From positions 62,001 through 126,000 of the forward strand of contig NZ_BJUK01000004.1 of NCBI RefSeq assembly GCF_007989625.1: DNA of 64,000 bases, read 5' to 3'. Below, piece after piece: positions 27,536 through 37,167 of the stretch. The notes below the pieces were generated by a model that saw nothing but the letters and a program-made list of their open reading frames with translations, did no database searches and was not told where the DNA came from. A program made the translations under genes and the position numbers. The stretch comes from Bisbaumannia pacifica (lineage in GTDB: Bacteria; Pseudomonadota; Gammaproteobacteria; Pseudomonadales; Halomonadaceae). Every line of letters starts with the position of its first letter. The stretch's first letter is position 1.

Positions 27536-28444
27536 TCACACCTCCACCCTCACCTCCCTCCGCTTCGGCAAACTCCCCGGCAAGTACGCCACCAGGTGAT
27601 CGACGAACTGCCGCACCTTGGGGGAGAGGTGGCGGTGGCGGGGGTAGACCGCCCAGACGGCGGTGTCCCGGTGGCGGAAGGTGTCCAGCACCGAGATCAG
27701 TTCACCGCTGGCCAGGTACTCCTCCACGTAGTAGTCGGGTAACTGGGCCAGGCCCAGCCCCTTGAGGGCGGCGTCCAGCAGGGCGGGGCCGGAGTCGGCC
27801 CGCCACTTGCCCTGCACGCGGATCTCCCGGCGCACGCCTTCCACCTCGAACAGCCAGGAGTCGCGGCTGCCGACCAGGCAGCGGTGGTTGCTTAGCTCCG
27901 CCAGGCTATGCGGGCGCGAGACCTGCTCGAAGTAGGCCCGGGAGCCCACCACGTATTCGCGGCGTTCGCACAGGCGCCGGGCGATCAGCGTCGAGTCCTT
28001 GAGCACCCCCATGCGCACGGCGATATCGTAGCCCTCGTCGATCAGCTCCACCTGGCGGTTGGTGAAGTGCATCTGCACCTCCAGTTGCGGGTGCAGGCGC
28101 TGGAAGTCGTTGACCAGGGGCGCCACGAAGCGCTCGCCGAAGGTGGTGGCGGCGGTCAGCTTGAGCACCCCCTTGGGGCGGGCCTGGAAGTCGGTGATCG
28201 CTGCCTCGGCCTCGCGGAAGCCATCGAAGAGGTGGCGGCAGTGCTCGTAGTAGAGGGCGCCGGCATCGGTGAGGCGGATCTGCCGGGTGGTGCGGTAGAG
28301 CAGTTGGGTGCCCAACTGGTTCTCGAGCTGGCCCACCAGGCGGCTGACATGGGAGTTGGAGACCTGCAGATGGCGCGCCGCCGCCGAGAAGGTGCCCAGG
28401 CGCACCACTTCGACGAAGGCTTCGATACGGTCCCAACGTTGCAT
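27536..28444 (-). CDS. LysR-type regulator divergent from the formaldehyde oxidation genes
   Basis: The 302-residue protein has the N-terminal helix-turn-helix (TFSAAARHLQVSNSHVSRLV, LLYRTTRQIRLTDAG) and an effector domain with GYDIAVRMGVLKDSTLIARR. I set the start at ATG 28444, since the upstream in-frame extension runs through the divergent promoter. It is divergent from frmA and fghA, and a symmetric T-N11-A type site lies between them. The likely job is control of formaldehyde detoxification; the effector is not evident. Confidence 0.88.
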   Translation of the reverse strand: MQRWDRIEAFVEVVRLGTFSAAARHLQVSNSHVSRLVGQLENQLGTQLLYRTTRQIRLTDAGALYYEHCRHLFDGFREAEAAITDFQARPKGVLKLTAATTFGERFVAPLVNDFQRLHPQLEVQMHFTNRQVELIDEGYDIAVRMGVLKDSTLIARRLCERREYVVGSRAYFEQVSRPHSLAELSNHRCLVGSRDSWLFEVEGVRREIRVQGKWRADSGPALLDAALKGLGLAQLPDYYVEEYLASGELISVLDTFRHRDTAVWAVYPRHRHLSPKVRQFVDHLVAYLPGSLPKRREVRVEV

Positions 28445-28464
28445 GACGGACGACCCCTTGGCTG

Positions 28465-28483
28465 ATTGTTGCTCAGTAACAAT
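28465..28483. promoter_or_regulatory. Candidate LysR operator between the regulator and frmA
   Basis: ATTGTTGCTCAGTAACAAT has perfect 6-bp arms (ATTGTT / AACAAT) with a 7-bp spacer and contains the T-N11-A core of LysR sites. It lies 21 bp upstream of the regulator start. Confidence 0.6.
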
Positions 28484-28499
28484 AATCTTGTGTCGGTGA

Positions 28500-29723
<1,224 letters not shown>

Positions 29724-29777
29724 GGCGACTTTATTCGAGAGGCGGCCCCGCCACGGCGGGGCCCAAGGAGAGCACGG

Positions 29778-30635
29778 ATGACCATGTCTGAAAGCCTGGA
29801 ACTGGTGTCGGCCACCAAGAGTTTCGGTGGCTGGATCAAGCGCTACAAGCATCGCTCCCGGGCGCTGGATTGCGAGATGATCTTCGCCATCTACCTGCCG
29901 CCCCAGGCGGAGAGCGAGCGGGTGCCGCTGCTGTGGTGGCTGTCGGGGCTGACCTGCACCGACGAGAACTTCATGCAGAAGGCCGGCGCCCAGCGCCTGG
30001 CCGCGGAGCTGGGCATCGCCATCGTCTGCCCGGACACCAGCCCGCGAGGCACCGACCTGCCCGGCGAGCACGACAGCTACGACTTCGGCTCCGGCGCCGG
30101 CTTCTATGTCAACGCCACCCAGGCGCCGTGGAAGAGCCACTACCGCATGTACGACTATGTGGCCGACGAGCTGCCCTCGGTGGTGCGTCAGCACTTCCCG
30201 GTCAATGGTCGCGAGTCGATCAGCGGCCACTCCATGGGCGGCCATGGCGCCTTGATCCTGGCGCTGCGCCACCCGGGGCGCTTCCGCTCGGTGTCGGCCT
30301 TCTCGCCCATCGTCAATCCCAGCGCCTGCCCCTGGGGCCAGAAGGCCTTCCAGGGCTACCTGGGCGACGACGCGGGCACCTGGACCCAGTACGACGCCTG
30401 CGAGCTGGTGGCCAAGGGCGCCTCGCGCCAGCCGCTGTTCATCGACCAGGGCGAGGCGGATAACTTCCTGGAGGAGCAGCTCAAGCCGGAACGCCTGGAG
30501 GCGGTGTGCGCCGAGCACGACCACCCGCTGACCCTGCGTCGCCACCCGGGCTATGACCATAGCTACTTCTTTATCGCCAGCTTTATCGACGACCACCTGC
30601 GCTACCACGCGGAGCGGCTGCACAAGAACCGCTGA
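29778..30635 (+). CDS. fghA: S-formylglutathione hydrolase
   Basis: The product hydrolyses S-formylglutathione to formate and glutathione, completing glutathione-dependent formaldehyde oxidation. The 285-residue esterase D family protein has SGLTCTDENFMQKAGAQ, the nucleophile elbow GHSMGGHGAL, and the catalytic His region HPGYDHSYFFI. AAGGAGAG precedes ATG 29778; ATG 29784 is an alternative. It lies 54 bp after frmA and is followed by a terminator. The formate formed can go to the formate dehydrogenase at 48.8-53.4 kb. Confidence 0.95.
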   Translation: MTMSESLELVSATKSFGGWIKRYKHRSRALDCEMIFAIYLPPQAESERVPLLWWLSGLTCTDENFMQKAGAQRLAAELGIAIVCPDTSPRGTDLPGEHDSYDFGSGAGFYVNATQAPWKSHYRMYDYVADELPSVVRQHFPVNGRESISGHSMGGHGALILALRHPGRFRSVSAFSPIVNPSACPWGQKAFQGYLGDDAGTWTQYDACELVAKGASRQPLFIDQGEADNFLEEQLKPERLEAVCAEHDHPLTLRRHPGYDHSYFFIASFIDDHLRYHAERLHKNR

Positions 30636-30664
30636 GTCGTTGTTGCGGGACCTTTTCCCTACCG

Positions 30665-30691
30665 GCGCCGCCTTGTGCGGCGCTTTTTGTT
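30665..30691 (+). terminator. Terminator of the frmA-fghA operon
   Basis: A 7-bp stem (GCGCCGC / GCGGCGC), CTTGT loop and TTTTTGTT tail, 30 bp after the fghA stop. Confidence 0.9.
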
Positions 30692-30732
30692 GGTGCTTCC
30701 CAGGGGCGGCGAAGGCGCCTGATAGCTTCTAG

Positions 30733-30870
30733 ATCGCCCTTCGGGCGATATCGCGCGGAATCCGCGCTCCCACAGTGGTGGGTGGGGCAGCTCCCACAAT
30801 AGCTTGAGTGGCCACTGGGGTTGTGGGAGTTCGGCTGTGCCGAACGATATCGGCCGCAGGACGGTCCCAG
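30733..30870. repeat. Intergenic palindromic (REP-like) elements, copy 4
   Basis: Inverted unit ATCGCCCTTCGGGCGATATC with GCGCGG.ATCCGCGC and CTCCCACA, followed by a second unit TTGTGGGAGTTCGGCTGTGC. Same family as the other copies. The rest of the 490-bp fghA-gbdR gap (30871-31128) shows no gene and presumably carries the gbdR promoter, which I cannot place. Confidence 0.8.
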
Positions 30871-31128
30871 TCCGCCTGTGGCGATAGGGTAGCTCCCGCA
30901 ATGGGAGCGACGCCGACTTATCCAGGTGCGACGTTATTGTCTGAGTGCAATAACCTATTGCTTCCTGATAGCCAAATTTGTCATGTCACTGCGCGACACA
31001 GGGGGTACATTTCACGCAAGGCTTGCCTATACGCGACACCGATGGCGCTTTCGGGGCCGCCGCCGACCAAGACGACACAAGCATAAAACGATCGCCATGA
31101 CGATCGTCGGCTCAGAGGAGACTCGACC

Positions 31129-32250
31129 ATGACCACCAGCACCCCCGTTGCCGCTAGCTCCCCCCAGACCCTGGGGTTCCTGCTGCTCGACAACTTCACC
31201 CTGATTTCCCTGGCCTCGGCCATCGAGCCGTTGCGCATGGCCAATCAGCTGGCCGGTCGCGAGCTTTACCGCTGGTACACCCTGAGCCTGGACGGCGCCC
31301 CGGTGCGCGCCAGCGATGGCCTCCAGGTGACCCCGGATGCCGCCACCAACATGCCGCTGGCGCTGGACATGGTGATCGTCTGTGGCGGCATCGGCCCCAG
31401 CCGCAGCGTGCAGCGCGAGCATATCGCCTGGCTGCAGGGGCAGGCCCGTCAGTCCCGGCGCCTCGGCGCGGTCTGTACCGGTAGCTGGGCCCTGGCCCGC
31501 GCCGGCCTGCTCGACGGCTACGAGACCAGCATCCACTGGGAGTGCTTGGCCGCCATGCAGGAGGCCTTCCCGCGGGTGGCCCTGACCACTCGGCTGTTCT
31601 CCATCGACCGCGATCGGGCCACCGCCTCCGGCGGCACCGCGCCGCTGGACATGATGCTCAACCTGATCGGTCGCGATCATGGTCGCGAGCTCTCCGCCGG
31701 CATCTCCGAGATGTTCATCTACGACCGGGTACGCGGTGAGCAGGACCAGCAGCGAGTGCCCCTCAAGCATGTGCTGGGCACCACCCAGCCCAAGCTGCTG
31801 GAGATCGTCGCCCTGATGGAGGCCAACCTGGAGGAGCCCATCGGCCTCGACGAGCTGGCCCACTACGTGGACGTCTCGCGGCGCCAGCTGGAGCGGCTGT
31901 TCCAGAAGTACCTGCACTGCTCGCCGTCGCGCTACTACCTCAAGCTGCGCCTGACCCGGGCCCGCCAGCTGCTCAAGCAGACGCCGATGTCGATCATCGA
32001 GGTGGCCTCCGCCTGCGGCTTCGTCTCCACCCCGCACTTCTCCAAGTGCTACCGGGAGTACTTCGGTATCCCGCCCCGCGACGAGCGCCTGGGCATCGGC
32101 TCCCGGGCGCCGGCCGCCGAGCCGCTGCACACCAAGGCCCTGGCCGGCCTGGCCCAGGGCGACGACGGCCCCGACGCGCCGGTCTCCAGCGCCGTGCTGG
32201 CGTTGGCCCAGGCCCAGGGCGAGCCCACCTACGCCAGCGTGCCGCTGTAA
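31129..32250 (+). CDS. gbdR: GbdR, AraC-family activator of glycine betaine catabolism
   Basis: In Pseudomonas GbdR senses glycine betaine and dimethylglycine and activates gbcA, gbcB, the dgc operon and related genes. The 373-residue product has an N-terminal GATase1-like sensor domain (LGFLLLDNFTLISLASAIEP, VCTGSWALARAGLL) and a C-terminal AraC helix-turn-helix pair (LDELAHYVDVSRRQLERLF, IIEVASACGFVSTPHFSKCY). The start and sensor region match what I know of GbdR closely. Its position near the M19-DUF5943-dgcAB-etfAB operon supports the call. AGAGGAG precedes the ATG. Confidence 0.9.
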   Translation: MTTSTPVAASSPQTLGFLLLDNFTLISLASAIEPLRMANQLAGRELYRWYTLSLDGAPVRASDGLQVTPDAATNMPLALDMVIVCGGIGPSRSVQREHIAWLQGQARQSRRLGAVCTGSWALARAGLLDGYETSIHWECLAAMQEAFPRVALTTRLFSIDRDRATASGGTAPLDMMLNLIGRDHGRELSAGISEMFIYDRVRGEQDQQRVPLKHVLGTTQPKLLEIVALMEANLEEPIGLDELAHYVDVSRRQLERLFQKYLHCSPSRYYLKLRLTRARQLLKQTPMSIIEVASACGFVSTPHFSKCYREYFGIPPRDERLGIGSRAPAAEPLHTKALAGLAQGDDGPDAPVSSAVLALAQAQGEPTYASVPL

Positions 32251-32342
32251 CGTCTGGCCCTCGGGCCAGGGTGTCGTCGTAACGTTAAGCCGCGTCCCTT
32301 ATCGGGGCGCGGCTTTGCCGTATACTGGGCGCCCGTTTTTCG

Positions 32343-33062
32343 ATGAGACCCGCCATGCTCGCCGACTGGCTTCGTCGCCTGACCCGTATGCTGCTGCTCG
32401 CCCTGCTCGGCTTCGTCGCCGTCTCGGTGCTGCTGGTGCTGCTGTTTCGCGTGGTGCCGGTGTTCGGCTCCATGGTGATGGTCGAGCGCAAGGTGCAGTC
32501 GTGGATCGCCGGCGAGCCGATCGCCATCGAACAGCAGTGGCGGCCCTGGGAGGCGCTCTCCGACCACGCCAAGCTGGCGGTGATCGCCGCCGAGGATCAG
32601 CGCTTCCCCGCGCATCGCGGCTTCGACCTGGTGGAGCTGCGCCGCGCCTGGGAGGCCAGCCGCAACGGCGGCCGGCTGCGCGGCGCCAGCACCCTGAGCC
32701 AGCAGACCGCCAAGAACCTCTTCCTGTGGACCGGGCGGAGCTGGGTGCGCAAGGGGCTGGAGGCCTGGTTCACCCTGCTGATCGAGGCGCTCTGGCCCAA
32801 GGAGCGCATCCTCGAGGTCTATCTCAATATCGCCGAGTGGGACAGCGGGGTGTTCGGCCTGGAGGCCGCCGCCCGGCACTATTTCGGCGTCTCCGCGGCC
32901 CGGCTCACGCCCCACCAGGCCAGCCTGCTGGCCGCCATCCTGCCCAATCCCCGGGGCCGCGACGCGGCGCGTCCCTCGGCCGAGGTCGCCCAGCGCGCCT
33001 CCTGGATCCGCCAGCAGATGCGCAACCTGGGCGGCGCCGCCTACCTGGAACGGCTTTATTAA
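32343..33062 (+). CDS. mtgA: Monofunctional biosynthetic peptidoglycan transglycosylase MtgA
   Basis: MtgA polymerises lipid II glycan strands at the inner membrane. The 239-residue protein has one N-terminal membrane anchor (about residues 14-36) and the GT51 motifs: AVIAAEDQRFPAHRGFD with the catalytic Glu, GASTLSQQTAKNLFLW, KERILEVYLNIAEW and FGLEAAARHYFG. It appears unrelated to the betaine genes on either side. ATG 32355 is an alternative start. A weak hairpin (GACTCC/GGAGTC) follows. Confidence 0.95.
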   Translation: MRPAMLADWLRRLTRMLLLALLGFVAVSVLLVLLFRVVPVFGSMVMVERKVQSWIAGEPIAIEQQWRPWEALSDHAKLAVIAAEDQRFPAHRGFDLVELRRAWEASRNGGRLRGASTLSQQTAKNLFLWTGRSWVRKGLEAWFTLLIEALWPKERILEVYLNIAEWDSGVFGLEAAARHYFGVSAARLTPHQASLLAAILPNPRGRDAARPSAEVAQRASWIRQQMRNLGGAAYLERLY

Positions 33063-33089
33063 GACTCCTCCTCCGCTGGAGTCTCTAAT

Positions 33090-33240
33090 TGTGGGAGCTC
33101 GGCTGTGCCGAGCGATAGCCAGGGGCGACTGCGTCGCCCAATCGCGCAGAATCTGCGCTTCCACAAAACCTGCGGCCACCCTGCCTATTGTTGGTGTTCC
33201 GGCTGTGCCGAGCGATAGCCAAGGCTCCTACAAAACCCGT
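33090..33240. repeat. Intergenic palindromic (REP-like) elements, copy 5
   Basis: Two units sharing CGGCTGTGCCGAGCGATAGC (at 33100 and 33200), with GGGCGACTGCGTCGCCC and GCGCAGAATCTGCGC hairpins and GTGGGAGC / TTCCACA ends. It fills half of the 320-bp mtgA-dipeptidase gap; the remainder (33241-33385) should hold the promoter of the dgc operon. Confidence 0.8.
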
Positions 33241-33385
33241 GGCCACCAGGGCTTCCAATAGACCTTTATCGCGATTGCGACACCCCTGACGTTTTTGGAA
33301 TTTTGCCGGTCGCTTCCAAGCGCCGGGGGGGAGGGGGGCGGCGCTATGCTGCCGGCAAGTCAACGACACTGCCGGAGTACCTTCC

Positions 33386-34363
<978 letters not shown>

Positions 34364-34415
34364 TCCCCGTTGCTTCTCTCTATCTCTGAATAACGACAAC
34401 TCGAGGAATCTTCCC

Positions 34416-34961
34416 GTGACCAAGATGGCCCCCGAACTGCCCATCGAAGTGGATAGCGAAACCGGCGTCTGGACCACCGATGCCCTGCCCATGCTCTACG
34501 TGCCGCGCCACTTCTTTATCAACAACCATGTGGCCGTGGAGGAGGCGCTGGGCGCCGAGAAGTACGCCGAGATCCTCTACCACGCCGGCTACAAGAGCGC
34601 CTGGCACTGGTGCGAGAAGGAGGCCGAGATGCACGGCCTCGAGGGCGAGGCGGTGTTCGATCACTACATGAAGCGCCTCTCCCAGCGTGGCTGGGGTCAC
34701 TTCATCACCGAGGCCATCGACCTCGACGCCGGCACCTGCCGGGTACGCCTGGAGCACAGCGCCTTCGTCTACCAGCTGGGCAAGGTGGGCCGCAAGATCG
34801 AGTACATGTTCACCGGCTGGTTCGCCGGCGCCATGGACCAGATCCTCGCCGCCCGCGGCAGCGACCTGCGCACCGTCGCCGAGCAGACCCAGAGCGCCGC
34901 CGAAGAGGGCTGCGAGGTGGGCTATTTCGAGACCCAGCCGCTGACCGGCACCGCCCGCTAA
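34416..34961 (+). CDS. DUF5943-like protein of the betaine operon
   Basis: The 181-residue protein has no known enzymatic role. It resembles the conserved protein encoded between the M19 gene and dgcA in Pseudomonas, and its second half has the look of a V4R (4-vinyl reductase) type small-molecule-binding domain (GWGHFITEAIDLDAGTCRV, YMFTGWFAGAMDQILA). The start is GTG 34416, with GAGGAA at good spacing; ATG 34425 is possible. The tight conservation of position suggests an accessory role in dimethylglycine oxidation. The family name is a moderately confident recollection. Confidence 0.75.
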   Translation: MTKMAPELPIEVDSETGVWTTDALPMLYVPRHFFINNHVAVEEALGAEKYAEILYHAGYKSAWHWCEKEAEMHGLEGEAVFDHYMKRLSQRGWGHFITEAIDLDAGTCRVRLEHSAFVYQLGKVGRKIEYMFTGWFAGAMDQILAARGSDLRTVAEQTQSAAEEGCEVGYFETQPLTGTAR

Positions 34962-34986
34962 GTCCCGGGAACGAGGAGAGAGAACC

Positions 34987-37059
34987 ATGGCATTCGACGC
35001 GATCTTCCAGCCGATCGAGATCGGCAAGCTCACCATCCGTAACCGGGTCGTCAGCACCGCCCACGCCGAGGTGCATGCCACCGACGGCGGCATGACCACC
35101 GACCGCTACGTCAAGTACTACGAGGAGAAGGCCAAGGGCGGCTGCGGCCTGTGCATCTGCGGCGGCTCCTCGGTGGTCTCCATCGACAGCCCCCAGGGCT
35201 GGTGGAGCTCGGTGAACCTCTCCACCGACCGGATCATCCCGCACTTCCAGAATCTCGCCGATGCCGTGCACAAGCACGGCGGCAAGATCATGATCCAGAT
35301 TACCCATATGGGGCGCCGCTCGCGCTGGGACGGCTACGACTGGTCGACCCTGCTGTCGCCCTCCGGCATCCGCGAGCCGGTGCACCGCTCCACCTGCAAG
35401 ACCATCGAGGAGGAGGAGATCTGGCGCATCATCGGTGACTTCGCCCAGGCCGCGCGCCGGGCCAAGGAGGGCGGCCTCGACGGCGTCGAGCTGTCCGCCG
35501 TGCACCAGCACCTGATCGACCAGTTCTGGAGCCCGCGGGTCAACAAGCGTACCGACCAGTGGGGCGGTAGCTTCGAGAACCGCATGCGTTTCGGCATGGA
35601 GGTGCTCAAGGCGGTGCGCGCCGAGGTCGGCGACGACTTCGTGGTGGGCATGCGCATCTGTGGCGACGAGTTCCACCCGGACGGCCTCTCCCATGAGGAC
35701 ATGAAGCAGATCGCCGCCTACTACGACGCCACCGGGCAGCTCGACTTCTTCGGCGTGATCGGCTCCGGCTGCGACACCCACAACACCCTGGCCAACGTCA
35801 TTCCCAACATGTCCTACCCGCCGGAGCCCTTCCTGCACCTGGCGGCGGGCATCAAGGAAGTGGTCAGCGTGCCGGTGATCCACGCCCAGAATATCAAGGA
35901 CCCCAACCAGGCGCAGCGTATCCTGGAAGGCGGTTACGTGGACCTGGTGGGCATGACCCGGGCGCATATCGCCGACCCGCACATCATCGCCAAGATCAAG
36001 ATGGGCCAGATCGACCAGATCAAGCAGTGCGTGGGCGCCAACTACTGCATCGACCGCCAGTACCAGGGCCTGGACGTGCTGTGCATCCAGAACGCCGCCA
36101 CCTCCCGCGAGTACATGGGCCTGCCGCATATCATCGAGAAGTCCGAGGGGCCCAAGCGCAAGGTGGTGGTGGTCGGCGGTGGCCCCGGTGGCATGGAGGC
36201 GGCTCGCGTCGCCGCCGAGCGCGGCCATGACGTCACCCTGTTCGAGGCCGCAGATAGCCTGGGCGGGCAGATCACCATCGCCGCACAGGCCCCGCAGCGT
36301 GACCAGATCGCCGGCATCACCCGCTGGTATCAGCTCGAGTTGGCGCGTCTCAACGTCGACCTGCGCCTGGGCACCCGCGCCGACGAGGCGACCCTGCTCG
36401 ACCTGCGCCCGGATATCGTGGTGCTGGCCACCGGCGGCCAGCCATTCCTCAGCCAGTTCCCGGAGTGGGGCTACTCGGAGAATCCCGAGGAGAGCCTGGT
36501 AGTCAGCACCTGGGACGTGCTCTCCGGCAAGGTGGCCCCGGGCAAGAACGTGCTGATCTACGACGCCATCTGCGAGTTCTCCGGCGTCTCGGCGGCGGAC
36601 TACCTGGCCGACAAGGGCGCCAAGGTGGAGATCGTTACCGACGACATCAAGCCGGGCGCGGCGGTGGGCGGCACCACCTTCCCGACCTACTACCGCAGCC
36701 TCTACGAGAAGGAGGTGATCATGACCTCCGACCTGATGCTGCATAAGGTCTACCGGGAGGGCGACGGCCTGGTGGCGGTGCTCGAGAACGAGTACACCGG
36801 CGCCCTGGAGGAGCGGGTGGTCGACCAGGTGGTGGTCGAGAACGGCGTGCGTCCCGACGAGGGCCTCTACTACGCCCTCAAGGAGCAGTCTCGCAACAAG
36901 GGCCAGCTGGACCTGGAGGCGCTCTACGCCATCCAGCCCCAGCCCTGCCTGAGCGAGGCGGGCGACGGCTTCCTGCTGTTCCGCCTGGGCGACTGCACCG
37001 CGCCGCGTAACACCCACGCGGCCATCTACGACGCCCTGCGGATCTGCAAGGACTTCTAA
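34987..37059 (+). CDS. dgcA: Dimethylglycine demethylase subunit DgcA
   Basis: DgcA, with DgcB, oxidatively demethylates dimethylglycine to sarcosine. The 690-residue protein belongs to the trimethylamine dehydrogenase/old yellow enzyme family. The N-terminal FMN barrel has IEIGKLTIRNRVVSTAH and MIQITHMGRRSRWDGYD. A cluster segment (CVGANYC...C) follows, then an NAD(P)/FAD-like domain (VVVVGGGPGGMEAARVAAER). The usual C-x2-C-x2-C-x12-C ligands read C348-x5-C354-x11-C366, with Ala at 351. GAGGAGAG precedes the ATG. Confidence 0.93.
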   Translation: MAFDAIFQPIEIGKLTIRNRVVSTAHAEVHATDGGMTTDRYVKYYEEKAKGGCGLCICGGSSVVSIDSPQGWWSSVNLSTDRIIPHFQNLADAVHKHGGKIMIQITHMGRRSRWDGYDWSTLLSPSGIREPVHRSTCKTIEEEEIWRIIGDFAQAARRAKEGGLDGVELSAVHQHLIDQFWSPRVNKRTDQWGGSFENRMRFGMEVLKAVRAEVGDDFVVGMRICGDEFHPDGLSHEDMKQIAAYYDATGQLDFFGVIGSGCDTHNTLANVIPNMSYPPEPFLHLAAGIKEVVSVPVIHAQNIKDPNQAQRILEGGYVDLVGMTRAHIADPHIIAKIKMGQIDQIKQCVGANYCIDRQYQGLDVLCIQNAATSREYMGLPHIIEKSEGPKRKVVVVGGGPGGMEAARVAAERGHDVTLFEAADSLGGQITIAAQAPQRDQIAGITRWYQLELARLNVDLRLGTRADEATLLDLRPDIVVLATGGQPFLSQFPEWGYSENPEESLVVSTWDVLSGKVAPGKNVLIYDAICEFSGVSAADYLADKGAKVEIVTDDIKPGAAVGGTTFPTYYRSLYEKEVIMTSDLMLHKVYREGDGLVAVLENEYTGALEERVVDQVVVENGVRPDEGLYYALKEQSRNKGQLDLEALYAIQPQPCLSEAGDGFLLFRLGDCTAPRNTHAAIYDALRICKDF

Positions 37060-37084
37060 CCCCTAGCCGTAAGCCCGAGGCTCG

Positions 37085-37149
37085 AAGCTGGAAGTCGAAG
37101 GTGCCTTGTTGGCCCTCGCTTCCGGCTTCGCGCTACCCGCTTCCAGCTT
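37085..37149. repeat. Inverted repeat in the dgcA-dgcB gap
   Basis: AAGCTGGAAG (37085-37094) and CTTCCAGCTT (37140-37149) are perfect 10-bp arms around a spacer that itself holds CGAAG and CTTCCGGCTTCG. A related string (GCTGGAAGCTGGAGG) occurs after plsY at 7443. It looks like a second type of intergenic repeat rather than a terminator, since no T run follows. Confidence 0.5.
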
Positions 37150-37167
37150 GTCGATGAGGTGAGCGAG

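Noticed and set aside
33241-33385. Sigma-54 promoter before the M19-dgc operon
   Set aside because: No GG-N10-GC with the right flanks was found; GbdR systems are expected to use sigma-70.
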